DNA of 64,000 nucleotides, from positions 39,657 through 103,656 of the forward strand of contig CANMNN010000014.1 in assembly GCA_947499305.1 (NCBI GenBank), read 5' to 3'. Positions within the stretch are counted from its first letter, which is position 1. Each line of letters begins with the position of its first letter. The DNA is from an uncultured Arenicella sp. (lineage in GTDB: Bacteria > Pseudomonadota > Gammaproteobacteria > Arenicellales > Arenicellaceae). Positions 46,536 to 55,946 of this stretch are shown in pieces. The position numbers and the translations under genes were made by a program. The notes below the pieces were generated by a model. The model was not told where the DNA came from. It did not search any database and saw only the letters and a program-made list of their open reading frames with translations.

Positions 46536-47729
46536 TTATCGACCTCCTCGGCGCGTAGTTGTTGTGGTGGTAGTGCGAGGTGTCTCTTTTTGCGATTGGG
46601 CTGGTGGCAACACATCGTCTCGCCGCGTAGTTGCTGATGAGGCGTTACGGCGTTGATTATTCTCAACAATCTTATCAATGGGTAAATACATCAAACTATT
46701 GCCACCGGCGTTTTGATCCATCAGGACTTTACTACTCTCTGTAAGCACGTCCTCCATTGTTTCGATGTATAAACGTGTCTTAGTAATTGCGGGCGCTTTT
46801 TGATATTCGGCCAAAATTTTACTAAAGCGTTCCGCTTCACCTGTGGCTTCAGCGACAACTTTTGCTTTGTAGGCTTCGGCTTCTTGCAGAATTCGAGCAG
46901 CTTCACCACGCGCGTTTGGTACGAGTTTTTTCGCGTATGCCTCAGCTTGGTTGGTAAGCTTAGTTCTATCTTGATCAGCTCGTACAACGTCATCAAACGC
47001 GTCTCGCACTTGCAATGGCGGTTTGGCGTCTTGAATCTCAATTGATTGAACCTGAATGCCTGTTTTGTAACGGTCTAATACACTTTGCAGTAACTCTTTG
47101 GTTTCAGTGTCCACCACCGCACGACCGGTAGTAAGTAGTTCATCCATATTGGTACTACCGACAACTTCCCGTAAGGCGCTCTCGGTGGCGCTACGCACCA
47201 CTCGGTCTAAGCCGCCAGGTTGGAATATATCGCCCACATTGAAAATCATGTCTTCGATGGATTTAACGGTGTACTGCACCGCCATTGTCACATCTACGAT
47301 ATTTTGATCTCGGGTCAACATCAAAGCTTCTTTAAGCTCAGGTGAGTTATTGCGATAACCCACTTCAACTGTCCGAACTTGCTGTGTGTCAAAAACAATC
47401 TTTTCTTCGAGGGGCCAAGCCACAAAATTCAAGCCCGCACCAACAGTCTGTTTGAATTTACCAAATCGCAATTCAATACTCTCATTACCCTCGTCAACTT
47501 GGTAAAACGACTGAGATAGCCAATAGAGTGCTGCCATCAAGATAATCAGCAACCAAGGCGAGAACATTCCCTTACCTTTACCATTGCTACCACCGCCACC
47601 GCCGAAACGTTTGCGAACGTTATCGATTATTTGGTCGAGGTCAGGGTTTTGATTACCCCTATTTTTATTGCCGTTACCCCATGGGTCGCGGTTTCCAGAA
47701 TTGCCTGAGCCAGGTTCATTCCAAGGCAT
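46536..47729 (-). CDS. hflK: Membrane protease modulator HflK
   Basis: A 397-residue SPFH protein. A Gly/Asn-rich N-terminal region (SGNSGNRDPWGNGNKNRG, about 1-60), one membrane helix (about 62-82), the SPFH domain (FGKFKQTVGAGLNFVAWPLEE) and a long helix rich in Ala/Glu (ARILQEAEAYKAKVVAEATGEAERF). The end is Thr/Arg-rich. Partner of HflC in FtsH control. It follows hflX by 93 bases. Confidence 0.95.
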   Translation of the reverse strand: MPWNEPGSGNSGNRDPWGNGNKNRGNQNPDLDQIIDNVRKRFGGGGGSNGKGKGMFSPWLLIILMAALYWLSQSFYQVDEGNESIELRFGKFKQTVGAGLNFVAWPLEEKIVFDTQQVRTVEVGYRNNSPELKEALMLTRDQNIVDVTMAVQYTVKSIEDMIFNVGDIFQPGGLDRVVRSATESALREVVGSTNMDELLTTGRAVVDTETKELLQSVLDRYKTGIQVQSIEIQDAKPPLQVRDAFDDVVRADQDRTKLTNQAEAYAKKLVPNARGEAARILQEAEAYKAKVVAEATGEAERFSKILAEYQKAPAITKTRLYIETMEDVLTESSKVLMDQNAGGNSLMYLPIDKIVENNQRRNASSATTRRDDVLPPAQSQKETPRTTTTTTTRRGGR

Positions 47730-47822
47730 GTTTCATTTCTCCAAAAGGGAATACTAAATCGTTAAGATAATTGTTGTGTAGTTTAGCAAAGTTATAGTGA
47801 TTAGCTTGCCTACATACAAGGC

Positions 47823-49106
47823 TTAAAGCTGTTTAATTTTCGTAATGTCATTTTGTTTCTTCAACCAGCCTAAATCGGCCGGAGATAATTCGAGCGTAAG
47901 GCTGAACGAACCGTCATCATTGATGAGCTCTTCTTTAATAACACTCTTTTGATATAAAGCTGCTCTCAACTTGCCATTACTCGCAGGCAAAGTGAGCTGG
48001 CAGCGTGTGTGTAATAAAGATAAATGCTCAGTGATGGCATCAAGTAACAGACCTACGCCTTCGCCAGTATGAGCTGAAAGCCATACGTCGCTGACCAGTC
48101 CCTTATCGTTTCGCTTAATCTTGGGCGTTGAATCGTTCAAATCTATCTTATTGAAAACCATGATAGTTGGGATATCGGACGCTTCTATTTCAGACAACAC
48201 TTTGTTTACTTCACTTATGCATTGCTCGCGATAGTGACTCACTACGTCAACAACGTGTAACAAGAGGTGCGCATTACTGACTTCTTCAAGCGTAGAATGA
48301 AAGGCTTGAACCAATGAATGTGGTAAATCGCGGATAAAGCCGACAGTATCAGACAGAATACTTGTACCAAACTCTTCAAGCTCAACTCGACGCATAGTGG
48401 TATCGAGTGTGGCGAACAGTTGATCTTGCGCGTAAACTTCTGCGTTAGTAATAGTGTTGAAAAGACTGGACTTGCCGGCATTGGTATAGCCCACCAAAGA
48501 AACTGTTGGTACAGGAACCTTAGCGCGCGACTTTCGGCGCAGCTGACGCTGAGCCGAAACTACGTCAAGCCTCTTATTGAGAGCCTTTATTCTATGACCG
48601 ATTAAACGACGGTCGGTTTCTAATTGAGTCTCACCGGGGCCACGCAGCCCAATACCACCTTTTTGGCGTTCCAGGTGTGTCCAACCGCGTACCAGGCGTG
48701 TAGAGATGTGCTGCAGCTGAGCCAGCTCAACCTGCAGCTTACCCTCATGACTTGTAGCTCGTTGCGCAAAAATGTCAAGAATCAAACCCGTTCGATCTAA
48801 CACCCGAACCTTTAAAGCTCTTTCGAGATTACGTTCTTGAATAGGGCTGACAGAGTGATTCAAAATCACCAAATCGATTTCGGCACTCTCGATCATCGAC
48901 TTGACTTCGTCAACCTTCCCTTTACCGATATAAGTTGACGCATCCGGCGAACGACGAAATGCAGTCATAGTATCAATAACGACTGCCCCTGCTGACCCAG
49001 CAAGCAATTGAATTTCCTCAAGAATCTCTTTATCTTCTTGTGAGGTATCACGCTGATACACGATCAGGGCGTTAGGTTGCTCTTTGGCTTCGGCTAGTTC
49101 GAACAC
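47823..49106 (-). CDS. hflX: Ribosome-associated GTPase HflX
   Basis: A 427-residue Obg-like GTPase. An N-terminal HflX-specific domain (about 1-185) with GGIGLRGPGETQLE (150-163) precedes the G domain: G1 GYTNAGKS (206-213), SDTVGFIRDLPH, NKID near 323. HflX rescues stalled ribosomes by splitting them, especially in heat stress. Downstream of hfq by 290 bases and upstream of hflK. Confidence 0.95.
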   Translation of the reverse strand: MFELAEAKEQPNALIVYQRDTSQEDKEILEEIQLLAGSAGAVVIDTMTAFRRSPDASTYIGKGKVDEVKSMIESAEIDLVILNHSVSPIQERNLERALKVRVLDRTGLILDIFAQRATSHEGKLQVELAQLQHISTRLVRGWTHLERQKGGIGLRGPGETQLETDRRLIGHRIKALNKRLDVVSAQRQLRRKSRAKVPVPTVSLVGYTNAGKSSLFNTITNAEVYAQDQLFATLDTTMRRVELEEFGTSILSDTVGFIRDLPHSLVQAFHSTLEEVSNAHLLLHVVDVVSHYREQCISEVNKVLSEIEASDIPTIMVFNKIDLNDSTPKIKRNDKGLVSDVWLSAHTGEGVGLLLDAITEHLSLLHTRCQLTLPASNGKLRAALYQKSVIKEELINDDGSFSLTLELSPADLGWLKKQNDITKIKQL

Positions 49107-49397
49107 GATTTATTTGTACGGGTTTTAAACCGGAATGCGTCACACTTTCGGTCTAATCAGTTGAATAGATTATAATAAGAAGCCTTCTTCTTGGGCGAAT
49201 AGTGATCCTCTTACGCTACTACTTTAGTAGCAATAGCAAGGCTCAGACACCTACCTGAAGGCTCAATTAAGCTGAGTTTAGCATTAGAACGAGTTTGCCT
49301 AGCTAGAAAAGTTAGTTCAACGTTTCACAGTTGGCATTAGGCCGTACATTGGCCCTCAATGCGATCGCTCGCCACGCTAGCGATCAAGCGGAGTATC

Positions 49398-49634
49398 TTA
49401 CTCGCCTTCTTCGAAATCGATTCGAACTGCTTTTGATGGCACGACAGTAGATACCGCGTGCTTGTATATCATCTGATTAACGGTGTTTCGAAGTACAATT
49501 ACGAATTGATCAAATGATTCAACTTGCCCTTGAAGCTTGATGCCGTTTACTAAATAAATAGATACTGGGATTCTTTCCTTTCTAAGCGCATTTAAGAACG
49601 GATCTTGCAGCGCTGTTCCTTTATTCTGTGCCAT
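49398..49634 (-). CDS. hfq: RNA chaperone Hfq
   Basis: A 78-residue Sm-like protein from the ATG at 49634, giving the standard N-terminus [19 protein letters not shown]; the longer frame to 49691 is unsupported. Sm1 ([20 protein letters not shown]) and Sm2 ([10 protein letters not shown]) are intact. It forms a ring hexamer that matches sRNAs to mRNAs. The C-terminal tail is very short, ending FEEGE. The preceding gap of 547 bases is unusually long for the miaA-hfq junction and may hold its own promoter. Confidence 0.97.
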   Translation of the reverse strand: MAQNKGTALQDPFLNALRKERIPVSIYLVNGIKLQGQVESFDQFVIVLRNTVNQMIYKHAVSTVVPSKAVRIDFEEGE

Positions 49635-50181
49635 TTTTTTTATTCTCTTTTTAATTCTATGTATGCATTCATATGACCTAGTAAATGTCATTTACATCAC
49701 ACATTGGTAACGCTCGATGACATTAATTCTAAGTTCACTTTTGTCGAACGAGATATCAGCTTACCACGAACACGCCTAGTTACATTCTGAGCAGAAAAAG
49801 TATCTGCAGACGTAGCTAGATTGTGTACGACTTAATCTAAAGCCTTTTCAAAAGCCCAATGATCAAAGCAATCAAGTTTCGTTCAAATAAAACACTGGTG
49901 TCACTCTAATATAAAGACGAGTTGTGAAATTCCAATGACTGATGTCGGTAAAAGAACATTGTAAGACAAGGCTTTAAGTGACAATCACTCGGAAAACACA
50001 CCGCCGCCTGCAACCTCAATACAAGAGCTCATTGGCCGATGCTATTATTTATGTACCTAAGGCTCAGCTCCAAGAGCCTCTTTATGCGATCTTACACTTA
50101 CCCGAGACCGCCTATCCCCCTTAGTACATGCAGATTATAGGCTATTTTAAACGTCGGCGATGATAAATTAACGCACTTACA
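49635..50181. other. Long miaA-hfq intergenic region
   Basis: No gene or known RNA seen on either strand. On the minus strand a perfect -10 TATAAT lies at 50134-50139, just past miaA, and AGGCTC-TTGGAGCT-GAGCCT forms a hairpin around 50060-50085. The region could be a long 5' leader of hfq or hold an independent transcript. Confidence 0.4.
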
Positions 50182-51135
50182 TCATACAAAATGCCTAATC
50201 ATGCCTACCAGCGCCTGGAACTGCTTCGACTCTAAACCGTGATCAACCCACCAAATTAAATTTTGCTGATTACGCAGCCAAGTAAGCTGGCGCTTAGCTA
50301 ACTGCCGTGTTGCGACTATCCCCTTCTCTCTCATCCGATCGATATCAATAGAGTGATCGATATACTCAAGCATTTGACGATAACCAATCATGCGCATTGA
50401 AGCAGCGTCGACCTCGACTCCACTATCGAGCAGGTCTCGCACTTCTTTTTCAAGTCCTGCATCTAGCATAATATCAAAACGCCGTGCAATCCGTTCATGC
50501 AATACGGATCGATCGGAGAACGACAAAGCAATTTTAATCAAAGGATTTGGCGGAGGAAGTTTTCGATTAGCGTTGTGCTCAGCAACCGGCACACCGCCGG
50601 CCAAGACTATTTCAAGAGCTCGCTGAATTCGCTGTGCGTCCATCGAATCAATTCGCTCGGCACTTTGCGGATCCAACACGGCTAATCGTTCATGTAGGGA
50701 CGGCCAACCCAACTCATCGGCCTCTCTTGAGATTTCTAGCCGTAACTCTGCATCTGCTTCGGGTAAATTCGTTAGGCCTTGTTCAAGCGCGTTGAAATAG
50801 AACATCGTTCCGCCAGCAAGGACAGGGACTTTACCTCTTTGGGTAATATCGTGCACCAGCGCACTGCAATCATTAAAGAATTCCGCCACTGAATAAGTAT
50901 CGTTTGGATGCCTCACATCTACTAGGTGGTGCGGATAGCATCTGAGAAACTCTGCGTCAGGCTTTGCTGTACCGATATCCATGCCGCTGTAAACGAGAGA
51001 CGAATCAACACTGATAATTTCCGCGTCAATTTGCTCATAAATTTGTGCCGCCGCGTCGGTTTTACCGGTCGCAGTAGGCCCCATTAAGCAAATCAAGGGG
51101 ATTTGAGTAGGTGGAAGAGTCGATTTAAGTTTCAT
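50182..51135 (-). CDS. miaA: tRNA dimethylallyltransferase MiaA
   Basis: A 317-residue enzyme that adds a dimethylallyl group to A37 of tRNAs reading UNN codons. P-loop GPTATGKT at 19-26, SVDSSLVYSGMDIGTAKP, LVDVRHPNDTYSVAEF, DAQRIQRALEI and RQLAKRQLTWLRNQ match the family. It is 17 bases after mutL. Overlap with the usual order mutL-miaA-hfq. Confidence 0.96.
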   Translation of the reverse strand: MKLKSTLPPTQIPLICLMGPTATGKTDAAAQIYEQIDAEIISVDSSLVYSGMDIGTAKPDAEFLRCYPHHLVDVRHPNDTYSVAEFFNDCSALVHDITQRGKVPVLAGGTMFYFNALEQGLTNLPEADAELRLEISREADELGWPSLHERLAVLDPQSAERIDSMDAQRIQRALEIVLAGGVPVAEHNANRKLPPPNPLIKIALSFSDRSVLHERIARRFDIMLDAGLEKEVRDLLDSGVEVDAASMRMIGYRQMLEYIDHSIDIDRMREKGIVATRQLAKRQLTWLRNQQNLIWWVDHGLESKQFQALVGMIRHFV

Positions 51136-51152
51136 AATGCACCAGGCACCTT

Positions 51153-53087
51153 CTACTGACCACGCTTAAACCAGCCGTCAAGCTGAGAAATCGACATCTG
51201 CACCCAAGTAGGACGACCATGATTACACTGCCCGCTTCTCTCAGTAGCTTCCATGTCTCGGAGCAAGGCATTCATTTCGGCAATCGATAGCAATCTATTT
51301 GCTCTGACCGAACCATGACAGGCCATAGACGATAAGACTTCGTGCATGGTCTCTTCAATCCGATTACTGCTTTCATTGGTTACCAGGTCAGACAAGACGT
51401 CACGCACTAACTGTGAAACATCTGAGTTCACTAATACGTCTGGCACGCTTCTGACCACGAGAATTTGCTGATCAAGCTGTTCAACCTCAAGACCCAACTT
51501 AGCGAATAAATCTTGTTGCTGTTGCCAAGCCATCATTTCAGTTTCACTGACCTGGATCGTAACAGGCACCAGCAAGGGTTGCTGAGCGATTGTTGACGCA
51601 TCCATCGCTGATTTTAAGCGCTCATAGGTAATACGCTCGTGAGCCGCATGCATATCAACCAGAACTAAACCTTGCTCGTTTTCGGCAAGAATGTAAATGC
51701 CTTTTAACTGTGCTAAGGCATAACCCATTGGAGGTATTACTGCATCGTCACCTCTATTGTCTTTTGCGATTAACGATACATTCAAATGACTGCTGGCTGT
51801 CTCAGAGCTAGTCTTATTGGCATCAGGTCGAAACAAAGATTCAGCCAAGGTTTTATAGCCACCAATCTGTTCACGTACTTGATTTGGCGTAAGTCTGTCG
51901 CCGGTTTGATAGCGGTTCGCAATTTGCGAGTTATCTTGGTAGCGTATCGGCGACTGCTCGCTCATTTGGGTAAAGCCATTCGGCACCCCTGCTTGTGAGT
52001 TTGGGTTTATCGGCCTGGGTGCTGCCGCGCCCTGCTCCGCATCAACTTGTAAACTGCCAACTTCGCCGGCGCTCGCGCCTATATGGCGTTGAATAGAACG
52101 AAAGACAAAGCCGTGCACACTTCGACTATCTCGAAAGCGCACTTCATGTTTGGTTGGATGGACGTTCACGTCTACCCCTGCCGGATCCATTTCGAGATAC
52201 AACACATAAACCGGATGCCGGCCATGAAACAACACATCTTGATAGCCTAGGCGCACAGCATGCACGATGGTTTTATCTCGAATAAGACGCCCGTTTAAAA
52301 AGAAATACTGCATATCCGCTTGGCTTCGGGAGAAACTCGGCAAACCAGTCCAACCCGAAATTCGCATATCGTCACGCTGCTCATCAAAGTAAAGGCTGTT
52401 TTCAGGGACGTTATCGCCGCACACCATTTTCAATCGACGTGCATCGTCGGCAGGCACACTTGGCAGATGCAATACCACACGACCATTGTGCTGTAACTTA
52501 AATGCCACATCGAAACGCGACAGCGCCATTTTCCGAACAACCTGATCTAGATGTTTAAACTCAGTATTGTCAGTACGAAGGAATTTGCGCCGCGCCGGCG
52601 TGTTGTAAAACAGATCACGCGTCTCTATAGATGTGCCTATGGGGTGCGCTACAGGCTGCGGCTCAGTCGTAATATTGTTGCCATCACTGGAAACCATCCA
52701 CGCCTGACCGGAATTCATCTCACGTGACTTAATGGTCATACGGGTTACTGAAGCGATACTTGGTAAAGCCTCACCGCGAAACCCCAAGGTTGCAATTTGC
52801 TCGAGATCGGTAAGATTCTCAATTTTGCTTGTAGCATGCCGAGACAGTGCCATGGATAAATCTGTCTTTAAAATACCATGCCCATTGTCGGTGATCTTAA
52901 GGCGCTTTACACCGGCATTTTCTACTTCGATATCGATACTAGTCGCGCCCGCATCAAGCGCATTCTCGATAAGCTCCTTGAGCATCGACGCTGGGCGCTC
53001 GATAATCTCACCTGCAGCAATCTGGTTGATTAATCGCGGGTCGAGAGCGTAAATACGCTGCTTAGGGCTTGAGCTTGTATCGGTCAT
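51153..53087 (-). CDS. mutL: DNA mismatch repair protein MutL (endonuclease type)
   Basis: A 644-residue protein: GHKL ATPase N-domain (IAAGEIIERPASMLKELIENALDAG, ITDNGHGI, GFRGEAL) to about residue 340, a linker of about 110 residues, and a C-terminal dimerisation domain. The C-terminal domain carries DMHAAHERITYE at 478-489, a variant of the metal-dependent endonuclease motif with Met for Gln, as in Pseudomonas. So it probably nicks DNA itself, implying repair without MutH. Between amiC and miaA. Confidence 0.94.
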   Translation of the reverse strand: MTDTSSSPKQRIYALDPRLINQIAAGEIIERPASMLKELIENALDAGATSIDIEVENAGVKRLKITDNGHGILKTDLSMALSRHATSKIENLTDLEQIATLGFRGEALPSIASVTRMTIKSREMNSGQAWMVSSDGNNITTEPQPVAHPIGTSIETRDLFYNTPARRKFLRTDNTEFKHLDQVVRKMALSRFDVAFKLQHNGRVVLHLPSVPADDARRLKMVCGDNVPENSLYFDEQRDDMRISGWTGLPSFSRSQADMQYFFLNGRLIRDKTIVHAVRLGYQDVLFHGRHPVYVLYLEMDPAGVDVNVHPTKHEVRFRDSRSVHGFVFRSIQRHIGASAGEVGSLQVDAEQGAAAPRPINPNSQAGVPNGFTQMSEQSPIRYQDNSQIANRYQTGDRLTPNQVREQIGGYKTLAESLFRPDANKTSSETASSHLNVSLIAKDNRGDDAVIPPMGYALAQLKGIYILAENEQGLVLVDMHAAHERITYERLKSAMDASTIAQQPLLVPVTIQVSETEMMAWQQQQDLFAKLGLEVEQLDQQILVVRSVPDVLVNSDVSQLVRDVLSDLVTNESSNRIEETMHEVLSSMACHGSVRANRLLSIAEMNALLRDMEATERSGQCNHGRPTWVQMSISQLDGWFKRGQ

Positions 53088-53112
53088 TAACTGAACTTCT
53101 AAAGTAAGTAGT

Positions 53113-54996
53113 TTATTGGGGGATCTTTAAGGTTTGCCCTAGCATTACTGTGCGCGATCGCATTTTATTCTCTCGCATGAGTGCCTTGATAGACACACCG
53201 TACTGCTCGGCAATTTCAGACAAGGTATCGCCTCGTTTCACCTTATGCGACGCGGGTGTACGCTTAGCTTTAATTGAACCACCACTTGGTATCGTCAAAC
53301 GCTGCCCTAAATAGACAGCATCCTTAGACAAGCCATTCTCACGTTTTATCGCCTGAATGGTGACATTATAACTCGCTGAGATTTTAGATAAAGAATCCCC
53401 GCGACCAACAATATGGGTTACGTTTTTACCTTGCTTAGACGGCGTCGAACGCGTTGTCGGCCTGGTGCCTGAAACCTTCAACTTTCGCCCTAATACAGCC
53501 ACGTTGCTCTTAAGTTTATTCAACCTCTTAAGCTCGCTAACCGACATTGAGTATTTCAAAGCAATACTAGAGAGAGAATCCCCGCGCTTTACGGTATGTG
53601 TTCTGGGACTAGTGCCGGGCTTTGTATTAGACGCGCCACCAAGCTTGGGCGACGAATAACTAGCTTGCGAGTAGTACGGAGTTTGCTCAAAGTAATCTCC
53701 CAGTGCGGCATGAATCGCTCGAGCAATTTTCTTTTGGTATTTACTTGTTCGGAGCCGCCGCTCTTCATTGAGGTTAGTAATGAAGCCGGTTTCAACCAAA
53801 ATTGAGGGAATGTCCGGTGACTTAAGCACCGCAAATGCAGCCTGTTCAACTCGCTTAGAGTGAAGTCGCCCGACCTTCGAAAGCTCCTTTAGTACTCTCC
53901 CACCTAAGTTTACACTCTCACTGATGGTGTTCGTCATCGATAAATCCACAAGCACTTGAGCCAACACTTGGTCTTTGTCTGCTAGGCTCACTCCACCAAT
54001 CAAATCTGCCGCATTCTCCTTTTTAGCCAATGCTCTAGCCATAGCACTGGTAGCACCACGTTGAGATAATGCAAATACAGACAATCCATTAGCGCTCTTT
54101 TTATCAAAAGCATCGGCGTGGATAGAAATGAAAATATCCGCATTTCTTTGACGAGCCAAAGTACGGCGTCGACTCAGGTCTACATAATAATCACCTTCTC
54201 GAACCAAAAACGCCTGCATACGAGGATCTTGATCCAAGATTTTTTTCAAATGTTTCGAGATCGACAATGTGATCGCTTTTTCACGACTGCCTCTATGACC
54301 CAAAGCTCCGGGGTCCTCACCTCCGTGCCCCGCATCAATCGCGATGGTTAGCTTTCTAGCCTGCTTTGGAGTTGCATCTACTGGCGGAGTTTTTTGAGAC
54401 GCGTCATTAGTTTGCTCGTTTTGCGAAGACGAAGCATCTACTACAGGAGATTGCGGCTCAGGCCTTGACGCAGTTGCTGGATCAGAAGGCATATTAGCCG
54501 TAGTGTCGACTGGCGTGTCTAATGCTTTCTGATCAATTAAATCAATGACCAAACGATGCCCGTATAACTCGTTCGGCGTTAATACAAAGGCATTGGCCTG
54601 CATTGGCTGTGTGAGCTCAAGCACTAGCCGCAATACATTTTCCCGAGGCGTACCCGAGCGCAGATTCACGATGTGCGAATTACTCGCATCAATACTTGGC
54701 AGCTTTGTTCGAAGCGCGGCGTTCTCAATATCGACGACCAAACGGTCAGGACTCTTCAAGCTAAACATTGTGTGTTGAATATTCTCTGAAACATCTAGAA
54801 CAACCCGAGTCTTCGCCCGCGAGTGCCATAGGCGAACACTTTCAATTTTATTATCAACCGCTGAGCTCAAAACCTCAGTTTGAGCCACGGCCAGATTAGG
54901 CGCGCACAAGCAGACTAGTATCGGGAATAACGCGAGCAACAGAAATAATAGTGCGCGTTTTTTTGCTAGGTGGCTAGACAACCTTGAATTCTTCAA
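53113..54996 (-). CDS. amiC: N-acetylmuramoyl-L-alanine amidase with AMIN and three LysM domains
   Basis: A 627-residue periplasmic amidase. A signal-like N-terminus (about 14-39) is followed by an AMIN domain (about 50-155), a Ser/Pro/Thr-rich linker (about 158-212), Amidase_3 with zinc ligands H224 (AIDAGHGG) and E239 (GSREKA), and three LysM domains (about 466-508, 526-569 and 583-626). It cleaves the amide between MurNAc and the stem peptide at division. AmiB versus AmiC naming is ambiguous; the AMIN plus LysM layout is AmiB-like in gene order (before mutL). Confidence 0.92.
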   Translation of the reverse strand: MKNSRLSSHLAKKRALLFLLLALFPILVCLCAPNLAVAQTEVLSSAVDNKIESVRLWHSRAKTRVVLDVSENIQHTMFSLKSPDRLVVDIENAALRTKLPSIDASNSHIVNLRSGTPRENVLRLVLELTQPMQANAFVLTPNELYGHRLVIDLIDQKALDTPVDTTANMPSDPATASRPEPQSPVVDASSSQNEQTNDASQKTPPVDATPKQARKLTIAIDAGHGGEDPGALGHRGSREKAITLSISKHLKKILDQDPRMQAFLVREGDYYVDLSRRRTLARQRNADIFISIHADAFDKKSANGLSVFALSQRGATSAMARALAKKENAADLIGGVSLADKDQVLAQVLVDLSMTNTISESVNLGGRVLKELSKVGRLHSKRVEQAAFAVLKSPDIPSILVETGFITNLNEERRLRTSKYQKKIARAIHAALGDYFEQTPYYSQASYSSPKLGGASNTKPGTSPRTHTVKRGDSLSSIALKYSMSVSELKRLNKLKSNVAVLGRKLKVSGTRPTTRSTPSKQGKNVTHIVGRGDSLSKISASYNVTIQAIKRENGLSKDAVYLGQRLTIPSGGSIKAKRTPASHKVKRGDTLSEIAEQYGVSIKALMRENKMRSRTVMLGQTLKIPQ

Positions 54997-55280
54997 TGAC
55001 TCGAGTTTTTTGGTGTGATGAGTTAATCAACTTAGAACGATTTTAGGGCTTTAAAAGAGGATATCTCACTATTAGCATATTAGTTGATTACAACAGTTTT
55101 TGAAGGTTAGTGCGAGAATTTATACACAGCGTTAAGAAAGCAAGCTTGAGCTATTGATAGGCACTTAGCGGAATATAAATAGCTAAAAAAGCTTTAAAGA
55201 GTAAATGATTTTTGGGGCTGATTGAATTACTTAGATACAACGGTTTGCGCTCTCTGATTTACTCTCTCCAAAGAGAGAGC

Positions 55281-55372
55281 CAAGCCAGCGAAGGGGGATG
55301 GGGGGGATGCTGGCTTGACTCCGGAGTGTCAGGGAATTTAAAAACTCGCCTAACCCAAAGAGGGTAAGTCTT
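55281..55372 (-). ncRNA. Candidate C-rich-loop small RNA, copy 1
   Basis: Read on the minus strand: a conserved 5' block (55372-55352) containing ACTTACCCTCTTTGGGT, a spacer of about 34 bases, then a 9-base perfect stem CAAGCCAGC/GCTGGCTTG (55317-55309 and 55289-55281) with a 19-base loop that includes runs of seven and five C. The stem is followed by GCTCTCTCTTTGG and a further hairpin rather than a clean T tract. The homologous copy 2 lies 423 bases upstream in transcription sense. Anti-Shine-Dalgarno action is an inference. Confidence 0.5.
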
Positions 55373-55697
55373 CGGTTGTTGAGAAGTCGCTAACCATACC
55401 GACCTCCAACAAGGGCGATAGTCTCACATCTTTGCTCCACATTCTGTCAATCTACGTCAAAAATACAGCACAAATGTGAAATAAAGATTTTATATAATAT
55501 ATAAGTATTATAAATAGTATATATTTTGTTTTTTTGTCGGTTCCCGCAGATAATTTAACTCGAAATTCTGCATATATCTCAATATTCAGCGGTTTTTATT
55601 TAATTCGAGAAACTGACTCAATGGCCAGTGAAACGCTACTGCTAGAACTACTCTATGCTTACCGGAGACTTTTAAAGAAAGTTGTGTTCGCGGACAT

Positions 55698-55796
55698 AAA
55701 AAAACCGAGCCAGCGAATATCTATTGGGGGGCGCTGGCCCGGTTTGGAGTCTAGCCGCATAAATAAGTAGGAGCGACCCAAAAGAGGGTAAGTCTT
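55698..55796 (-). ncRNA. Candidate C-rich-loop small RNA, copy 2
   Basis: Read on the minus strand: the same 5' block as copy 1 (55796-55775, ACTTACCCTCTTTTGGGTC), a spacer of 29 bases with GGAGCG-type bases reversed, then a 14-base stem with one mismatch (55745-55732 with 55715-55702; core GGGCCAGCG/CGCTGGCTC), a 16-base loop starting CCCCCC, and seven T (55704-55698). This is a classical Rho-independent terminator. It supports the minus strand as the transcribed one. Confidence 0.55.
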
Positions 55797-55946
55797 TTGT
55801 GTTTGCCTAAAAGCGATTTCGATCGAACAAAATCTATGTTCAGCTCTAGGTGTTTAGCTCTAGGCACAAATGCAGTTTATCCAAAAATAGACATAACACT
55901 GTTACATAATGTCAACAACCGCGATATTAGACAAAGATTTACTCAA

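Larger units (their letters stand above)
54997..55946. other. 950-base non-coding region between amiC and tsaE
   Basis: No real coding gene seen; the frames at 55534-55770 and 55797-55985 lack family features. It holds two related hairpin elements (see the ncRNA entries), a second hairpin CTCTCTC-CAAA-GAGAGAG at 55262-55279, and an AT-rich stretch at 55487-55530 with several TATAAT-like strings suitable for promoters. The region is the largest non-coding stretch in the window. Confidence 0.7.

Noticed and set aside
55290..55308. G-quadruplex on the plus strand in the loop of copy 1
   Set aside because: Only two runs of G (five and seven) are present, so a stable intramolecular four-tract quadruplex would require splitting the runs. 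The hairpin and C-rich loop on the other strand explain the sequence better.
55534..55770. A 78-residue plus-strand frame that runs into the second hairpin element
   Set aside because: It crosses the conserved terminator-like hairpin, has no ribosome site and no recognisable motif.
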